Source of the DNA: Pedococcus dokdonensis
Lineage (GTDB): Bacteria; Actinomycetota; Actinomycetes; Actinomycetales; Dermatophilaceae
Reading direction: 5' to 3'
Assembly (NCBI RefSeq): GCF_900104525.1
Contig: NZ_LT629711.1
Location: forward strand, 2,852,001 to 2,916,000
DNA length: 64,000 nucleotides
Shown: positions 8,180 through 17,370 of the stretch, one piece after another
How the letters are laid out: every line of letters starts with the position of its first letter
Position numbering within the stretch: the stretch's first letter is position 1
Notes under the pieces: generated by a model
Database searches by the model: none
What the model was told of the DNA's origin: nothing
Seen by the model: only the letters and a program-made list of their open reading frames with translations
Made by a program: the position numbers and the translations under genes

Positions 8180-9232
8180 ATGGCGATGACCCGCACGTTC
8201 GGCGCACTCGTGGCACTCGGTGCCACGGCCGCCCTCACCGTGTCAGCTGCACCCGCCCAGGCCGCGAGCTCGTACGTGGCCCTCGGCGACTCGTACTCGT
8301 CGGGCACCGGCACCCGCAGCTACATCAACGACGGCACCTCCTGCCAGCGGTCGGTGTACGCCTACCCGTCGCTCATCGCGGCGAGCAAGGGACTGCCCCT
8401 GAACTTCCGGGCCTGCTCGGGCGCGAAGGTCGCCGACGTCACCAACACCCAGCTCAGCGCGCTCGGCGCCGGGACGACGCAGGTGTCGATCTCGGTGGGC
8501 GGCAACGACGCCGGCTTCGCGGACGTGCTGACCGAGTGCGCCCAGCCCGGCTGGATGAGTGACTGCAACGGGGCCATCGACGGCGCCCAGAACATCGTCA
8601 ACAACACCCTCCCCTCACGGCTGTCCACGCTCTACGGGTCGATCCGGGCCAAGGCGCCGAACGCCAAGGTGGTCGTCGTCGGCTACCCGCGGATCTTCAT
8701 GGGTGAGGACTGCAACGCCTTCACCTGGTTCTCCCCGGCCGAGGAGACCCGGCTCAACCAGATGGCCGACCTGCTCAACAGCAAGATCTCGGCCCAGGCA
8801 AGTGCCCGGGGCTTCTCGTTCGTCAACCCGACCAGCCGGTTCGTCGGCCACGCCGTCTGCGACGACGTCGAGTGGCTGAACGGGCTGTCCAACCCGATCA
8901 GCGAGAGCTACCACCCCAACGTCGCCGGGCACCGCGACGGCTACGCGCCGCTCGTGAGCACCCCACTGACCGGCAGCGCCCTCCGGGTGAGCGCCTCGAC
9001 GCTGCGCCAGGCCGAGCGGTCCGCCGCGCGCCTCGCGACCCAGCAGCGGCGCTACGCCGGTGCCGACGCCTCGATCAGCCCCGAGCAGTTCCGGGCCCCT
9101 GACCTGACGACCCCCGCTGCCAGGGCCGCGGCCAAGCGGGCCGGGGTCGACCTGTCCTCACGGGCCAGCATCGACGCCGCCGACCGGGCGTGGTCGCAGC
9201 GTCAGGCCACGGCCTACCGCGCCACGCACTGA
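8180..9232 (+). CDS. Secreted SGNH/GDSL-family lipase/esterase
   Basis: 350 residues, started at the ATG with a CAGGAG ribosome site rather than an upstream GTG because this puts a Sec signal peptide at the start (hydrophobic core about residues 8-26, cleavage near APAQA-AS). Block I is ALGDSYSSGTG (catalytic Ser), the Asn of VGGNDAG is block III, and SYHPNVAGH supplies the catalytic His, as in Streptomyces scabies-type esterases. Paired cysteines suit extracellular disulfides. About 90 residues after the catalytic domain form an Ala/Arg-rich tail of unknown role. It is probably an extracellular carboxylesterase. Confidence 0.9.
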   Translation: MAMTRTFGALVALGATAALTVSAAPAQAASSYVALGDSYSSGTGTRSYINDGTSCQRSVYAYPSLIAASKGLPLNFRACSGAKVADVTNTQLSALGAGTTQVSISVGGNDAGFADVLTECAQPGWMSDCNGAIDGAQNIVNNTLPSRLSTLYGSIRAKAPNAKVVVVGYPRIFMGEDCNAFTWFSPAEETRLNQMADLLNSKISAQASARGFSFVNPTSRFVGHAVCDDVEWLNGLSNPISESYHPNVAGHRDGYAPLVSTPLTGSALRVSASTLRQAERSAARLATQQRRYAGADASISPEQFRAPDLTTPAARAAAKRAGVDLSSRASIDAADRAWSQRQATAYRATH

Positions 9233-9245
9233 GCTCAGCGCACAG

Positions 9246-9282
9246 GAGGGTATGCCGGGTGGTCACCACCCGGCATACCCTC
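9246..9282. terminator. Long hairpin terminator built on GTATGCC/GGCATAC
   Basis: Two 18-base arms are perfectly complementary around a single central base (37 bp in all), 13 bases after the esterase stop. Each arm contains the heptamer that is over-represented in this window (GTATGCC on one side, GGCATAC on the other). No U-tract follows, as is usual in actinobacteria. Confidence 0.7.
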
Positions 9283-9311
9283 GAGCTCGTCGTGCCCTCG
9301 AGCTCGTCGTG
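9278..9311. repeat. 17-bp tandem duplication
   Basis: Two exact head-to-tail copies of CCCTCGAGCTCGTCGTG overlap the distal end of the hairpin arm. It looks like a slippage duplication with no evident function. Confidence 0.7.
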
Positions 9312-9389
9312 GGAGGGTCCAGACGCGTCCACAGGACGGGTCAGATCGGACATCCTTGTCACGGTCTCGACACTTCCGGGAGCGGGGAG

Positions 9390-9440
9390 TTGACTTTCGC
9401 AAGACTGCTGCCCAAAACTCCCCGAGGGACAACGTTGTCA
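9390..9440 (+). promoter_or_regulatory. Promoter/operator region of mmsA operon
   Basis: TTGACT at 9390-9395 could be a -35 box. The perfect palindrome GACAACGTTGTC at 9428-9439 has the AACGTT centre typical of operators for LacI-type sugar regulators and lies 56 bases before the mmsA start. No obvious -10 box is seen. The cognate regulator is not adjacent; the LacI protein at 20503-21528 has a differently sequenced candidate site of its own. Confidence 0.45.
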
Positions 9441-9495
9441 CACTGAAGGTGGCGCCATCAGGGTGCGCCTCCCCCAACCTCGACGAGGAGGCCAG

Positions 9496-11154
9496 ATGAG
9501 CGATGGCGGTTCGATCCTGCAGATGACCGGGATCACCAAGACGTTCCCCGGGGTCAAGGCGCTGGACGACGTCACCCTCACGGTCCGCCGCGGCGATGTG
9601 CACGCCATCTGTGGCGAGAACGGCGCCGGCAAGTCGACCCTGATGAAGGTCCTCTCGGGGGTCCACCCCGCCGGCAGCTACGACGGCAGCATCGTCTTCA
9701 ACGGCGACCCCGTCGAGTTCAACAACATCCGCGACTCCGAGCACGCCGGCATCGTGATCATCCACCAGGAGCTCGCGCTCATCCCCGAGCTGTCGATCGC
9801 CGAGAACATCTTCCTCGGCAACGAGGAGACCAAGAACGGCGTCATCGACTGGGTCCACACCAACAACAAGGCCCGCGAGCTGCTCGCCCGCGTCGGCCTG
9901 CGCGAGGACCCCGAGACCCCCATCAAGAACATCGGCGTCGGCAAGCAGCAGCTGGTCGAGATCGCCAAGGCACTGAGCAAGGACGTCAAGCTGCTCATCC
10001 TCGACGAGCCGACCGCCGCGCTCAACGAGGAGGACTCGCGGCACCTGCTCGACCTGATCCGCGGCCTGCAGGCCAAGGGCATCACCTGCATCATGATCAG
10101 CCACAAGCTCAACGAGATCGAGGCGATCTCCAACGCCATCACGATCATCCGCGACGGCAAGACGGTCGAGACGCTCGACGTGCGCGAGGGCGCGGTCGAC
10201 GAGGACCGGATCATCCGCGGCATGGTCGGGCGTTCGCTCGAGTCGCGGTTCCCCGACCACACCCCCGACATCGGCGAGACCTTCTTCGAGGTGCACGACT
10301 GGACGGTCGGCCACCCACAGATCCCGGACCGGCTGGTGGCCAAGGGCTCGGAGTTCTTCGTACGGCGCGGCGAGATCGTCGGCTTCGCGGGACTGATGGG
10401 TTCGGGACGCACCGAGCTGATGCGTTCGCTGTTCGGTCACAGCTACGGACAGTTCCTCCGGGGCACGATGGTGCTGAACGGCAAGGAGGTCCGGCTCAAC
10501 TCGGTCCCTGCCGCCATCGACGCGGGCGTCGCCTACGTCACCGAGGACCGCAAGTCGCTCGGCCTCAACCTGCTCGACGACATCAAGACGACCACGGTCT
10601 CGGCCAAGCTGAAGAAGATCGCCAAGAACATGGTCGTCGACCGGCGGGCCGAGCACCAGGCCGCCGAGGACTACCGCAAGGCGCTGCGGACCAAGACCCC
10701 GTCGGTGGACTACGGCGTCTCGAAGCTCTCCGGCGGCAACCAGCAGAAGGTCGTCCTGTCCAAGTGGCTGTTCACCGACCCCGAGCTGCTCATCCTCGAC
10801 GAACCGACGCGCGGCATCGACGTCGGCGCCAAGTTCGAGATCTACGGCATCATCCAGCGGCTCGCCAGCCAGGGGAAGGGCGTCATCGTCGTCTCCTCGG
10901 AGCTGCCCGAGCTGCTTGGCATCTCCGACCGGATCTACACGATCTGCGAGGGCCGGATCACGGGTGTCCTCGACCGGGGTCAGGCCGACCAGGAGTCGCT
11001 CCTGCGCCTGATGACCCTCACCAGCTCGACCCACACCCCCGAGGCTGAGCTCGGACCCGACGTCGTCGACGACGGACCACCGGACCCGACCGCCACCCCC
11101 GACACCACCCCTGACACCAAGAACGCACCCGAGGAGGGCGCATGGACAAGCTGA
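9496..11154 (+). CDS. mmsA: Monosaccharide ABC importer, double ATPase subunit
   Basis: 552 residues with two ABC cassettes in tandem, the CUT2 (RbsA/XylG/GguA) form. The first has Walker [10 protein letters not shown] near residue 40 and Walker [12 protein letters not shown]. The second has the degenerate P-loop [11 protein letters not shown] and signature [15 protein letters not shown], then [14 protein letters not shown]. The start is the ATG after a GAGGAGG ribosome site. A Pro/Thr/Asp-rich tail of about 35 residues precedes the stop, which overlaps mmsB by 13 bases. It should energise uptake of pentoses and hexoses such as xylose, arabinose or galactose; the exact sugar is not readable. 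Confidence 0.93.
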   Translation: MSDGGSILQMTGITKTFPGVKALDDVTLTVRRGDVHAICGENGAGKSTLMKVLSGVHPAGSYDGSIVFNGDPVEFNNIRDSEHAGIVIIHQELALIPELSIAENIFLGNEETKNGVIDWVHTNNKARELLARVGLREDPETPIKNIGVGKQQLVEIAKALSKDVKLLILDEPTAALNEEDSRHLLDLIRGLQAKGITCIMISHKLNEIEAISNAITIIRDGKTVETLDVREGAVDEDRIIRGMVGRSLESRFPDHTPDIGETFFEVHDWTVGHPQIPDRLVAKGSEFFVRRGEIVGFAGLMGSGRTELMRSLFGHSYGQFLRGTMVLNGKEVRLNSVPAAIDAGVAYVTEDRKSLGLNLLDDIKTTTVSAKLKKIAKNMVVDRRAEHQAAEDYRKALRTKTPSVDYGVSKLSGGNQQKVVLSKWLFTDPELLILDEPTRGIDVGAKFEIYGIIQRLASQGKGVIVVSSELPELLGISDRIYTICEGRITGVLDRGQADQESLLRLMTLTSSTHTPEAELGPDVVDDGPPDPTATPDTTPDTKNAPEEGAWTS

Positions 11155-12395
11155 AGCAGGTCTTCGGCGGCGACACCCGTCAGTTCGGGATGATCTTCGC
11201 GCTGGTGGCGCTGATCATCTTCTTCCAGGTCTGGACTGGCGGCCTGACCCTCAAGCCCGAGAACGTCATCAACATCTTCCAGGGCAACAGCTACATCCTG
11301 GTGATGGCGATCGGCATGGTGCTCGTGATCATCGCCGGCCACATCGACCTGTCGGTCGGGTCGGTCGCGGCGTTCGTCGGCATCACGGTGGCGATCGCGA
11401 TGCGCGACTGGGGCATCCCGTGGTGGGTGGGCATCCTGCTCGGGCTCGTCGTCGGCGCGGTGGTCGGCGTGTGGCAGGGCTTCTGGGTCGCAGTCGTGGG
11501 CATCCCCGCGTTCATCGTCACCCTCGCCGGCATGCTCATCTTCCGCGGCGCCAACCAGGCCGTCGGCAAGTCGCTGACCATCCCGGTGAACGAGGACTTC
11601 CAGAAGATCGGCGCCGGCTACCTGCCCGAGGTGGGGCCGAACACCGGCTACAACAACCTGACCATCCTGCTGGGCATCCTGCTCTGCGCGGCCATCGTCT
11701 TCGGCGCCCTGCGCAACCGGCGCAACCAGCGCAAGATCGGCGCGGAGGTCGAGGACGGCACCGTCCTCTACCTGCGGCTCGGCCTGATCTGCGTGGCCAT
11801 CCTCGCGACGGTGTTCGTCATGGGCTCCGGTCGCAAGGGGACCTCGCTCCCGGTCTCGGCCCTGATCCTCGGCGTGCTGGTGATGCTCTACGGCTTCCTG
11901 TCCACGCGCACCATCGTCGGACGCCACGTCTACGCCGTCGGCGGCAACCGGCACGCAGCCGAGCTGTCCGGGGTGCGCAGCCGGCGGATCAACTTCCTCG
12001 TCATGATGAACATGTCGATCCTCGCGGCACTCGGCGGCATGATGTTCGTCGCCCGCTCCACCTCCTCCGGCCCGTTCGACGGCGTCGGCTGGGAGCTCGA
12101 CGTGATCGCGGCCGTCTTCATCGGCGGCGCCGCGGTCAGCGGCGGCGTGGGCACCGTCGTCGGGTCGGTGATCGGTGGCCTTGTGATGGCCGTCCTCAAC
12201 AACGGCCTGCAGCTGAAGGGGATCGGCGCCGACGCCACCCAGATCATCAAGGGCCTGGTGCTGCTCACTGCAGTCGCCTTCGATGTCTACAACAAGAGCC
12301 AGGGGCGCCGGTCGATCATCGGTCTGCTCATGAGGAACTCCGGTGGTGGCACCGCCGCCGGAGAAGCGAAGGACACGGTCCGTCAGGAGTCGTGA
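11142..12395 (+). CDS. mmsB: Monosaccharide ABC importer, permease subunit
   Basis: 417 residues with about ten hydrophobic helices, a BPD_transp_2 (RbsC/XylH/GguB-type) permease. Conserved family stretches include [21 protein letters not shown]-like [33 protein letters not shown] and [23 protein letters not shown]. The length, with a cytoplasmic insert near residues 185-215, matches the GguB/XylH branch rather than the shorter RbsC. It overlaps mmsA and precedes the binding-protein gene by 62 bases, so it is part of one operon. Confidence 0.93.
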   Translation: MDKLKQVFGGDTRQFGMIFALVALIIFFQVWTGGLTLKPENVINIFQGNSYILVMAIGMVLVIIAGHIDLSVGSVAAFVGITVAIAMRDWGIPWWVGILLGLVVGAVVGVWQGFWVAVVGIPAFIVTLAGMLIFRGANQAVGKSLTIPVNEDFQKIGAGYLPEVGPNTGYNNLTILLGILLCAAIVFGALRNRRNQRKIGAEVEDGTVLYLRLGLICVAILATVFVMGSGRKGTSLPVSALILGVLVMLYGFLSTRTIVGRHVYAVGGNRHAAELSGVRSRRINFLVMMNMSILAALGGMMFVARSTSSGPFDGVGWELDVIAAVFIGGAAVSGGVGTVVGSVIGGLVMAVLNNGLQLKGIGADATQIIKGLVLLTAVAFDVYNKSQGRRSIIGLLMRNSGGGTAAGEAKDTVRQES

Positions 12396-12457
12396 CCCCA
12401 CCAAGGGTCACGGGCAACCGGCCCCTGACCGTACGAACACGAGAAGAGAAGGAAAGC

Positions 12458-13552
12458 ATGAGAAGACTCGTCATTCCGGTGGCCCTTGCGGCCGCCGCCG
12501 CGCTCGCCCTCTCCGGTTGCGGCCGGGCGGACGACACGAGCACCAGCTCCGGTTCCAGCAGCGGTGGGGAGAAGTTCCCCAAGAACTCCCTCATCGGGGT
12601 CTCGCTGCCGCAGAAGACCTCGGAGAACTGGGTCCTCGCGGAGAACCTGTTCAAGACCGACCTGGCCAGCGCCGGCTTCCAGGCCGACGTGCAGTTCGCC
12701 AACGGTGGCGTGGGTGAGCAGCAGAACCAGATCCAGTCGATGGTGACCAAGGGCGCCAAGGTCATCGTCGTCGGCGCCATCGACGGCTCGCAGCTGGGCA
12801 CCCAGCTCAAGGCCGCCAAGGACGCCGGCGCCGTGGTCATCGCCTACGACCGCCTCGTCAAGAACACCGACGCCGTGAACTACTACGTCGCCTACGACAA
12901 CTTCAAGGTCGGTGTGCTGCAGGGCAACGCGCTGCTGGAGGGCCTGGCCAAGAAGAAGGCCAGCGGCCCCTACAACATCGAGCTGTTCGCGGGTTCGCCG
13001 GACGACGCCAACGCCCAGGTCTTCTTCGACGGCGCGATGAGCGTGCTGCAGCCGAAGATCGACGACGGCACCCTCAAGGTCGTCTCGGGCCAGACCAAGT
13101 TCAACCAGGTCGTCACCCAGGGCTGGAAGGCGGAGAACGCGCAGAAGCGCATGGACACGCTGATCTCGGCCAACTACTCCTCGGCTGCCATCGACGGCGT
13201 CCTGTCCCCGAACGACACCCTGGCCCGCGCGATCATCACCTCGGTGAAGGCCGCCAGCAAGCCGGTCCCGGTCGTCACCGGCCAGGACTCCGAGGTCGAG
13301 TCGGTCAAGTCGATCATGGCGGGTGAGCAGTACTCCACGATCAACAAGGACACCCGCAACCTCGTCAAGGCCACGATCGACATGGTCAAGGCCATCCAGG
13401 CCGGCCAGGAGCCGAAGATCACCGACACCAAGCAGTACAACAACGGTGTCAAGGTCGTCCCGGCCAACCTGCTCGACCCGGTGATCGTGACGAAGGACAA
13501 CGCCAAGGAGGCGTACGCCAACGACCCGACCCTGTCGAAGCTCACCGGCTGA
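12458..13552 (+). CDS. chvE: Monosaccharide ABC importer, lipoprotein binding subunit
   Basis: 364 residues. Signal peptide with lipobox ALSGC (Cys near residue 21), then a Ser/Gly linker and a periplasmic-binding-protein type I (peripla_BP_4) domain: IGVSLPQKTSENW, GAKVIVVGAIDGSQLGTQL, VVTGQDSEVESVKSIMAG. The ATG follows an AGAAGGAAAG ribosome site. ChvE-type proteins bind several aldoses at the membrane surface and deliver them to MmsAB. Here it comes last in the operon, whereas many homologous operons put it first. Confidence 0.9.
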   Translation: MRRLVIPVALAAAAALALSGCGRADDTSTSSGSSSGGEKFPKNSLIGVSLPQKTSENWVLAENLFKTDLASAGFQADVQFANGGVGEQQNQIQSMVTKGAKVIVVGAIDGSQLGTQLKAAKDAGAVVIAYDRLVKNTDAVNYYVAYDNFKVGVLQGNALLEGLAKKKASGPYNIELFAGSPDDANAQVFFDGAMSVLQPKIDDGTLKVVSGQTKFNQVVTQGWKAENAQKRMDTLISANYSSAAIDGVLSPNDTLARAIITSVKAASKPVPVVTGQDSEVESVKSIMAGEQYSTINKDTRNLVKATIDMVKAIQAGQEPKITDTKQYNNGVKVVPANLLDPVIVTKDNAKEAYANDPTLSKLTG

Positions 13553-13577
13553 GCGACGACACCACGGGAACCGTCGA

Positions 13578-13611
13578 CGGGCCCGGTCACCTCACGAGGT
13601 GGCCGGGCCCG
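13578..13611. terminator. Bidirectional hairpin terminator
   Basis: Two 16-base arms (CGGGCCCGGTCACCTC and its complement with one G-T wobble) close on a 2-base loop between the convergent chvE and GH3 genes. It can serve both strands. Confidence 0.8.
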
Positions 13612-13629
13612 TTCGTCGTGGCATGACGG

Positions 13630-15564
13630 TCAGTCGCCGGCAGCCGGACGACCGGTCGCGACCATCAGGCCGTGGCCGAAGGTGAAGAGCGGGTCGTCGT
13701 AGCCGGGGACGTCCTCGCCGTGCCGGCGCACCTGGTCCATCGAGCGGGGCAGGTCGAAGGGCAGCCGGCCCTCCGGGGGCCGCACCCCGGTGAGGGCGTC
13801 GACGAGTGCGTCGTCGCAGCTGCCGTAGCTGGCGACGAGCGCGGTGGCCAGCGGCAGCAGCGGGGTCAGCACGGCCGGGCGGTCGAGGGTCACGTCGAGG
13901 ACCAGCGGGCAGTGCGCGGCGATGCGCGCGAGCCGGGCCACCAGCCCCGGCGGGAAGTCGAGCGAGCCCTGGTGGAACCACGACTCGAGGAACAGGTCGG
14001 AGCGCGGCTCGAAGGGGGCGTGCAGCCGGACCAGCGCGACCTCGGCGTCCTCGGGGCGGTCCACCGCGACGCCGAGCCGAGCGACCGCGTCCGGCGAGAC
14101 GTTCTCCGCATAGACCCTCAGGCCGGTGGGCAGCGGGAGCACCGGCGCGTCCGCGCCGAACTGGCCGTCCGCGCCGTCCGCGCCGTCCGCGCGGTCGGCG
14201 CCACCGACCTGGACCACGTGGTTGGCGAGCACGGTCACGGACCTGGCCTGGGCGGCATACCCGGCCTCGCGGAAGTCGCTGCGCCCCACCGTCCCAGCCG
14301 CGGCGTCCTCGTCCACGAACGGGTCGTCGAACAGCCCCAGCCGGAACTTCACCGCCAGCAGCCGGCGGGCCGACTCGTCGATCCGCGACTCGCTGACGCG
14401 TCCCGCGGCGACCAGCTCGAGCAGCAGCTCGACGCACTCCTCGCCACCGAACTGGTCGGCACCCGCCTCGAGGATCAGCTCCATGCGGGCGGCCGGGTCG
14501 AGGTGCTCGACCCCCCACGCCCGGGCGGGCAGCACCTGGTCACCGACGTGGTTGTCGTTGACCAGCTCCCAGTCGGTGACCACGACCCCGTCGTAGCCGA
14601 GGGTGCCGCGCAGCAGGCCGGTCACGATCTGCTTGTTGTAGCCGAAGCCGACCTCCTCGACCGGGTCGCCGTCGATCTCGAGCCCGACCGGCATGCCGTA
14701 GTAGGGCATGATCGCGGCGGTCCCGGCCTCGATCACCGGCGGGAACGGCTTGAGGTGGTCGGCGAACCGCCCACCCGGGTAGACCTGCTCGCGGCCGTAG
14801 GGGAAGTGGGCGTCCTCGCCGTCCTTCTGCGGCCCGCCACCGGGGAAGTGCTTGCTGGTGCAGGCGACACTGCCCGGGCCGAGCGAGTCCTGCTGGAACC
14901 CCCGGAGGTAGGCGACCGACAGCTCGGTGACCAGGTCAGGGTCCTGCCCGAAGGTGCCCGACTGCCGAGCCCAGCGCGGTTCGGTGGCGAGGTCGAGGGT
15001 GGGGTGCAGGGCGGCACGGATGCCGACCGCGCAGTACTCCTGCCGGGCGATGTCACCGAACTCCCGGACCAGCTCCGGATCGCGCAGCGCGGCCAGTCCC
15101 AGCGGCTCGGGCCACTGCGAGAACGCCTTGGCAGCGAACGACGCTCCGGCGTTCTCGATGAACGCGTGCCGCGGGTCGGTCGAGACCGTCACGGGTATGC
15201 CGTGTGGCGACTTCTCCGCGATGGCCTGGAGGGCGTTGTGCCACCGCGCGGCCAGGCGGGCGTCGCCCAGGGCGTGCACGTTGAAGTGGGTGAGGTGCTT
15301 GCGCAGCACCACGTCGGACGTCGCCGACTTGCTGATCGCGCCAGGCGCCTCCTTGACCGTGCCGTCGGCACCGGCCTCGATGACGGTCTGGAACATCAGG
15401 CCGACCTTCTCCTCGAGCGACAGCCGCGGCAGGAGGTCGGCGACCCGCTCGTCGACCCCGAGGCGCGGGTCCTCGAACGGGTCCATCCGGCCGTTCCCGT
15501 TGAGGTCGCGGTAGTCGACCCCCTCCGGGCTGGTCTGCCTCAGCGGCTGCACAGTGCCTCTCAC
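13630..15564 (-). CDS. Glycoside hydrolase family 3 beta-glucosidase
   Basis: 644 residues with no signal peptide, so cytoplasmic. The GH3 N-terminal domain includes SKHFPGGGPQKDGEDAHFPYG (the KHFPG loop) and the nucleophile Asp of GYDGVVVTDWELVND; the C-terminal domain begins near residue 430. A short DGADGADGADG insertion interrupts the C-terminal part. It is the last gene of a minus-strand set behind the GH144-like enzyme and importer. With that context it probably trims imported beta-glucooligosaccharides to glucose, as GH3 Lin1840 does with sophorose in Listeria; the linkage is inferred. Confidence 0.88.
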   Translation of the reverse strand: MRGTVQPLRQTSPEGVDYRDLNGNGRMDPFEDPRLGVDERVADLLPRLSLEEKVGLMFQTVIEAGADGTVKEAPGAISKSATSDVVLRKHLTHFNVHALGDARLAARWHNALQAIAEKSPHGIPVTVSTDPRHAFIENAGASFAAKAFSQWPEPLGLAALRDPELVREFGDIARQEYCAVGIRAALHPTLDLATEPRWARQSGTFGQDPDLVTELSVAYLRGFQQDSLGPGSVACTSKHFPGGGPQKDGEDAHFPYGREQVYPGGRFADHLKPFPPVIEAGTAAIMPYYGMPVGLEIDGDPVEEVGFGYNKQIVTGLLRGTLGYDGVVVTDWELVNDNHVGDQVLPARAWGVEHLDPAARMELILEAGADQFGGEECVELLLELVAAGRVSESRIDESARRLLAVKFRLGLFDDPFVDEDAAAGTVGRSDFREAGYAAQARSVTVLANHVVQVGGADRADGADGADGQFGADAPVLPLPTGLRVYAENVSPDAVARLGVAVDRPEDAEVALVRLHAPFEPRSDLFLESWFHQGSLDFPPGLVARLARIAAHCPLVLDVTLDRPAVLTPLLPLATALVASYGSCDDALVDALTGVRPPEGRLPFDLPRSMDQVRRHGEDVPGYDDPLFTFGHGLMVATGRPAAGD

Positions 15565-15613
15565 GTCCTCGGTCGGTGGGCGCCGGTGCGTCCAGGTGCG
15601 CTTGGGGTTGGGC

Positions 15614-15658
15614 GCCGTGCGCCCCGGGCCATCAGGGGCAGTGCCCGGGGCGCACGGC
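15614..15658. terminator. Strong intercistronic hairpin between glucanase and GH3 genes
   Basis: Perfect 15-base arms (GCCGTGCGCCCCGGG and its complement) flank a 15-base loop, 31 bases after the stop of the GH144-like gene and 50 bases before the GH3 start. It probably attenuates transcription so that GH3 is expressed less than the upstream genes, or from its own promoter. Confidence 0.7.
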
Positions 15659-15688
15659 GGTCAGGGGGTGGGTCGGCCGGGCACGACC

Positions 15689-17302
15689 TCAGGCGATCCC
15701 GGCACCGAACTCTTCCATGCCGATGACCGGCCGCAGCGCGCGCTCGACGTCCTTGGTGCTGAAGGCGCGACGGATGACGTTGTCGGCCATGACGTTGCCG
15801 ATCGCTCCCATGACCATGGCCTGGTCGAGCGACAGGTAGCGGCGGGCGATCGTCCCGGAACGCGTGGCGACGGCGTCGAAGAACCCGCCCTTGCCGTAGG
15901 CCTTCAGCTCGTCCTGGATCTTCGCGAGGTTGGCGAAGGCCTGGGCGGGCTCGTGCATCATCGCGAGGAAGGCGGCGTGCGGCGTGACGACACCGTCACC
16001 GAACTTCGGGGTCGGGTTGGTGCCCTCCCGGCACTCTCCGAAGCCGCCGTCCACGTTGGTCTTCTCCTTGTCCGAGAAGTAGCCGTCGGGGTTGAGGCCG
16101 AGCTGGTCGACGCCGTACTCGCGGTAGCCCGCGAACGGGTCGCTCGACGGCGAGAAGCCCCAGTAGCCGTAGCCGGCCTCGTCCAGGCCGTGCTCCCGCT
16201 GGGCGCGGACGTGCAGCGGGTGGTTGAGACCCCACGAGCGCGGCGCCCAGCTCGACTCGGGGACGAACACGTCGGGCATCAGCTCCTCGAACATGCTGCC
16301 GCCCCAGCCCGGGACGATGTGCATGCCGCGGTAGGTGTAGGCGCCCTCGTAGACGTCGACCCCGAGGTAGGTGCGGTTCTCCCCGACCGGCTGCATCTCC
16401 GGCCACGACCAGTCGCAGGTCGCGGGGAAGGTGCGCCACATCGCGAAGTAGTGGTCCTTCGGCACCTGGCCGGTGATGATGCCCAGGTAGCTCGTGATCC
16501 TCGTCTCCGACACCGTCGTGTCGTAGTGGTGGTTGGTGAGCCACACGTCGGGACCGACGCCGATGTGGTTCCCGTAGAAGCCGTCGGTGCGACCGGGGGG
16601 CTGCACGACGTAGAACCCGCCGTGCATCAGGCCGGGCTTGCGGGAGGCGTTGGGGTCGTAGAAGGCGTCCCAGCGCATCCTCCCGAACAGCCGGTTGGCG
16701 AGGGGCGCCGCACCGCGGTCGGCCGAGGCGACCACCTTGAGCGCCGCGCCGAGCCAGCCGTTGTCGACGCTGGAGAGGAACGGGTCGACGCGGTTGCCGT
16801 CGGTGGGCCAGGTCGTGAGCTTCTCGCCGGTGGCCTCGTCGTACCAGTTGTAGTACATGCCGCTCGGCTCGTGGTGCTCCATCCGCAGGAGCGTCCGAAG
16901 CGTCTGGGTGAGCCGCTTCGTGCACTCGCCCTTCGAGATGATCCCGAGCTCGCGCGCCACGATCGCCGACCACAGGTAGCCGCCGATGTTGGTGGGAGAG
17001 GTGTAGCCGGACCGGTCACCGGCGCCCAGGCCCTCGTTGATGTTGTCGGCCGGGAGCCCGGTCTTCGGGTCCGTCATCGCGACCAGGCTGTGCCACGTGT
17101 CCGCGGCCCAGCGGTGCACGCGGGCGGACTGCCCGCCGCCCGGCTTGCTGGACCCGATGAAGGCGGGTGCGGCTGTCGCAGCGGAGGCTGGCGTGCCCGC
17201 GACGGCGCGTCCGGCGGTCAGGCCGGTGGCAGCCACCGCCGTGGCGCCGATGAGCAGCTGACGCCGGGAGGCGGAGGGGAGGATGAGCTGGGAGGTGGCC
17301 AT
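15689..17302 (-). CDS. Tat-exported GH144-like (DUF3131/glycoamylase) glucanase
   Basis: 537 residues. A twin-arginine signal (SRRQLLIGATAVAATG, near residues 12-27) predicts folded export. The N-terminal half has the DUF3131 pattern SPTNIGGYLWSAIVAREL, MYYNWYDEATG and LSSVDNGWLGAAL; the C-terminal half has the glycoamylase (PF10091) pattern YGYWGFSPSSDPFAGY, VVTPHAAFLAMMHEPAQAF and GGFFDAVA. This combination characterises endo-beta-1,2-glucanases (GH144 and relatives). It lies between the permease genes and GH3. I infer extracellular cleavage of beta-1,2-glucan feeding the adjacent importer; other beta-glucans remain possible. Confidence 0.8.
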   Translation of the reverse strand: MATSQLILPSASRRQLLIGATAVAATGLTAGRAVAGTPASAATAAPAFIGSSKPGGGQSARVHRWAADTWHSLVAMTDPKTGLPADNINEGLGAGDRSGYTSPTNIGGYLWSAIVARELGIISKGECTKRLTQTLRTLLRMEHHEPSGMYYNWYDEATGEKLTTWPTDGNRVDPFLSSVDNGWLGAALKVVASADRGAAPLANRLFGRMRWDAFYDPNASRKPGLMHGGFYVVQPPGRTDGFYGNHIGVGPDVWLTNHHYDTTVSETRITSYLGIITGQVPKDHYFAMWRTFPATCDWSWPEMQPVGENRTYLGVDVYEGAYTYRGMHIVPGWGGSMFEELMPDVFVPESSWAPRSWGLNHPLHVRAQREHGLDEAGYGYWGFSPSSDPFAGYREYGVDQLGLNPDGYFSDKEKTNVDGGFGECREGTNPTPKFGDGVVTPHAAFLAMMHEPAQAFANLAKIQDELKAYGKGGFFDAVATRSGTIARRYLSLDQAMVMGAIGNVMADNVIRRAFSTKDVERALRPVIGMEEFGAGIA

Positions 17303-17370
17303 GGGTGAGGCTCCAATCAGGGTTGGTGTCACTTGCGGCGTGCTGTCCGTGGTGGCACTGGGGGTGCGGA

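Noticed and set aside
9233..9495. Riboswitch or small RNA upstream of mmsA
   Set aside because: No conserved aptamer pattern seen; the structure present is the esterase terminator, a short duplication and an operator-like palindrome.
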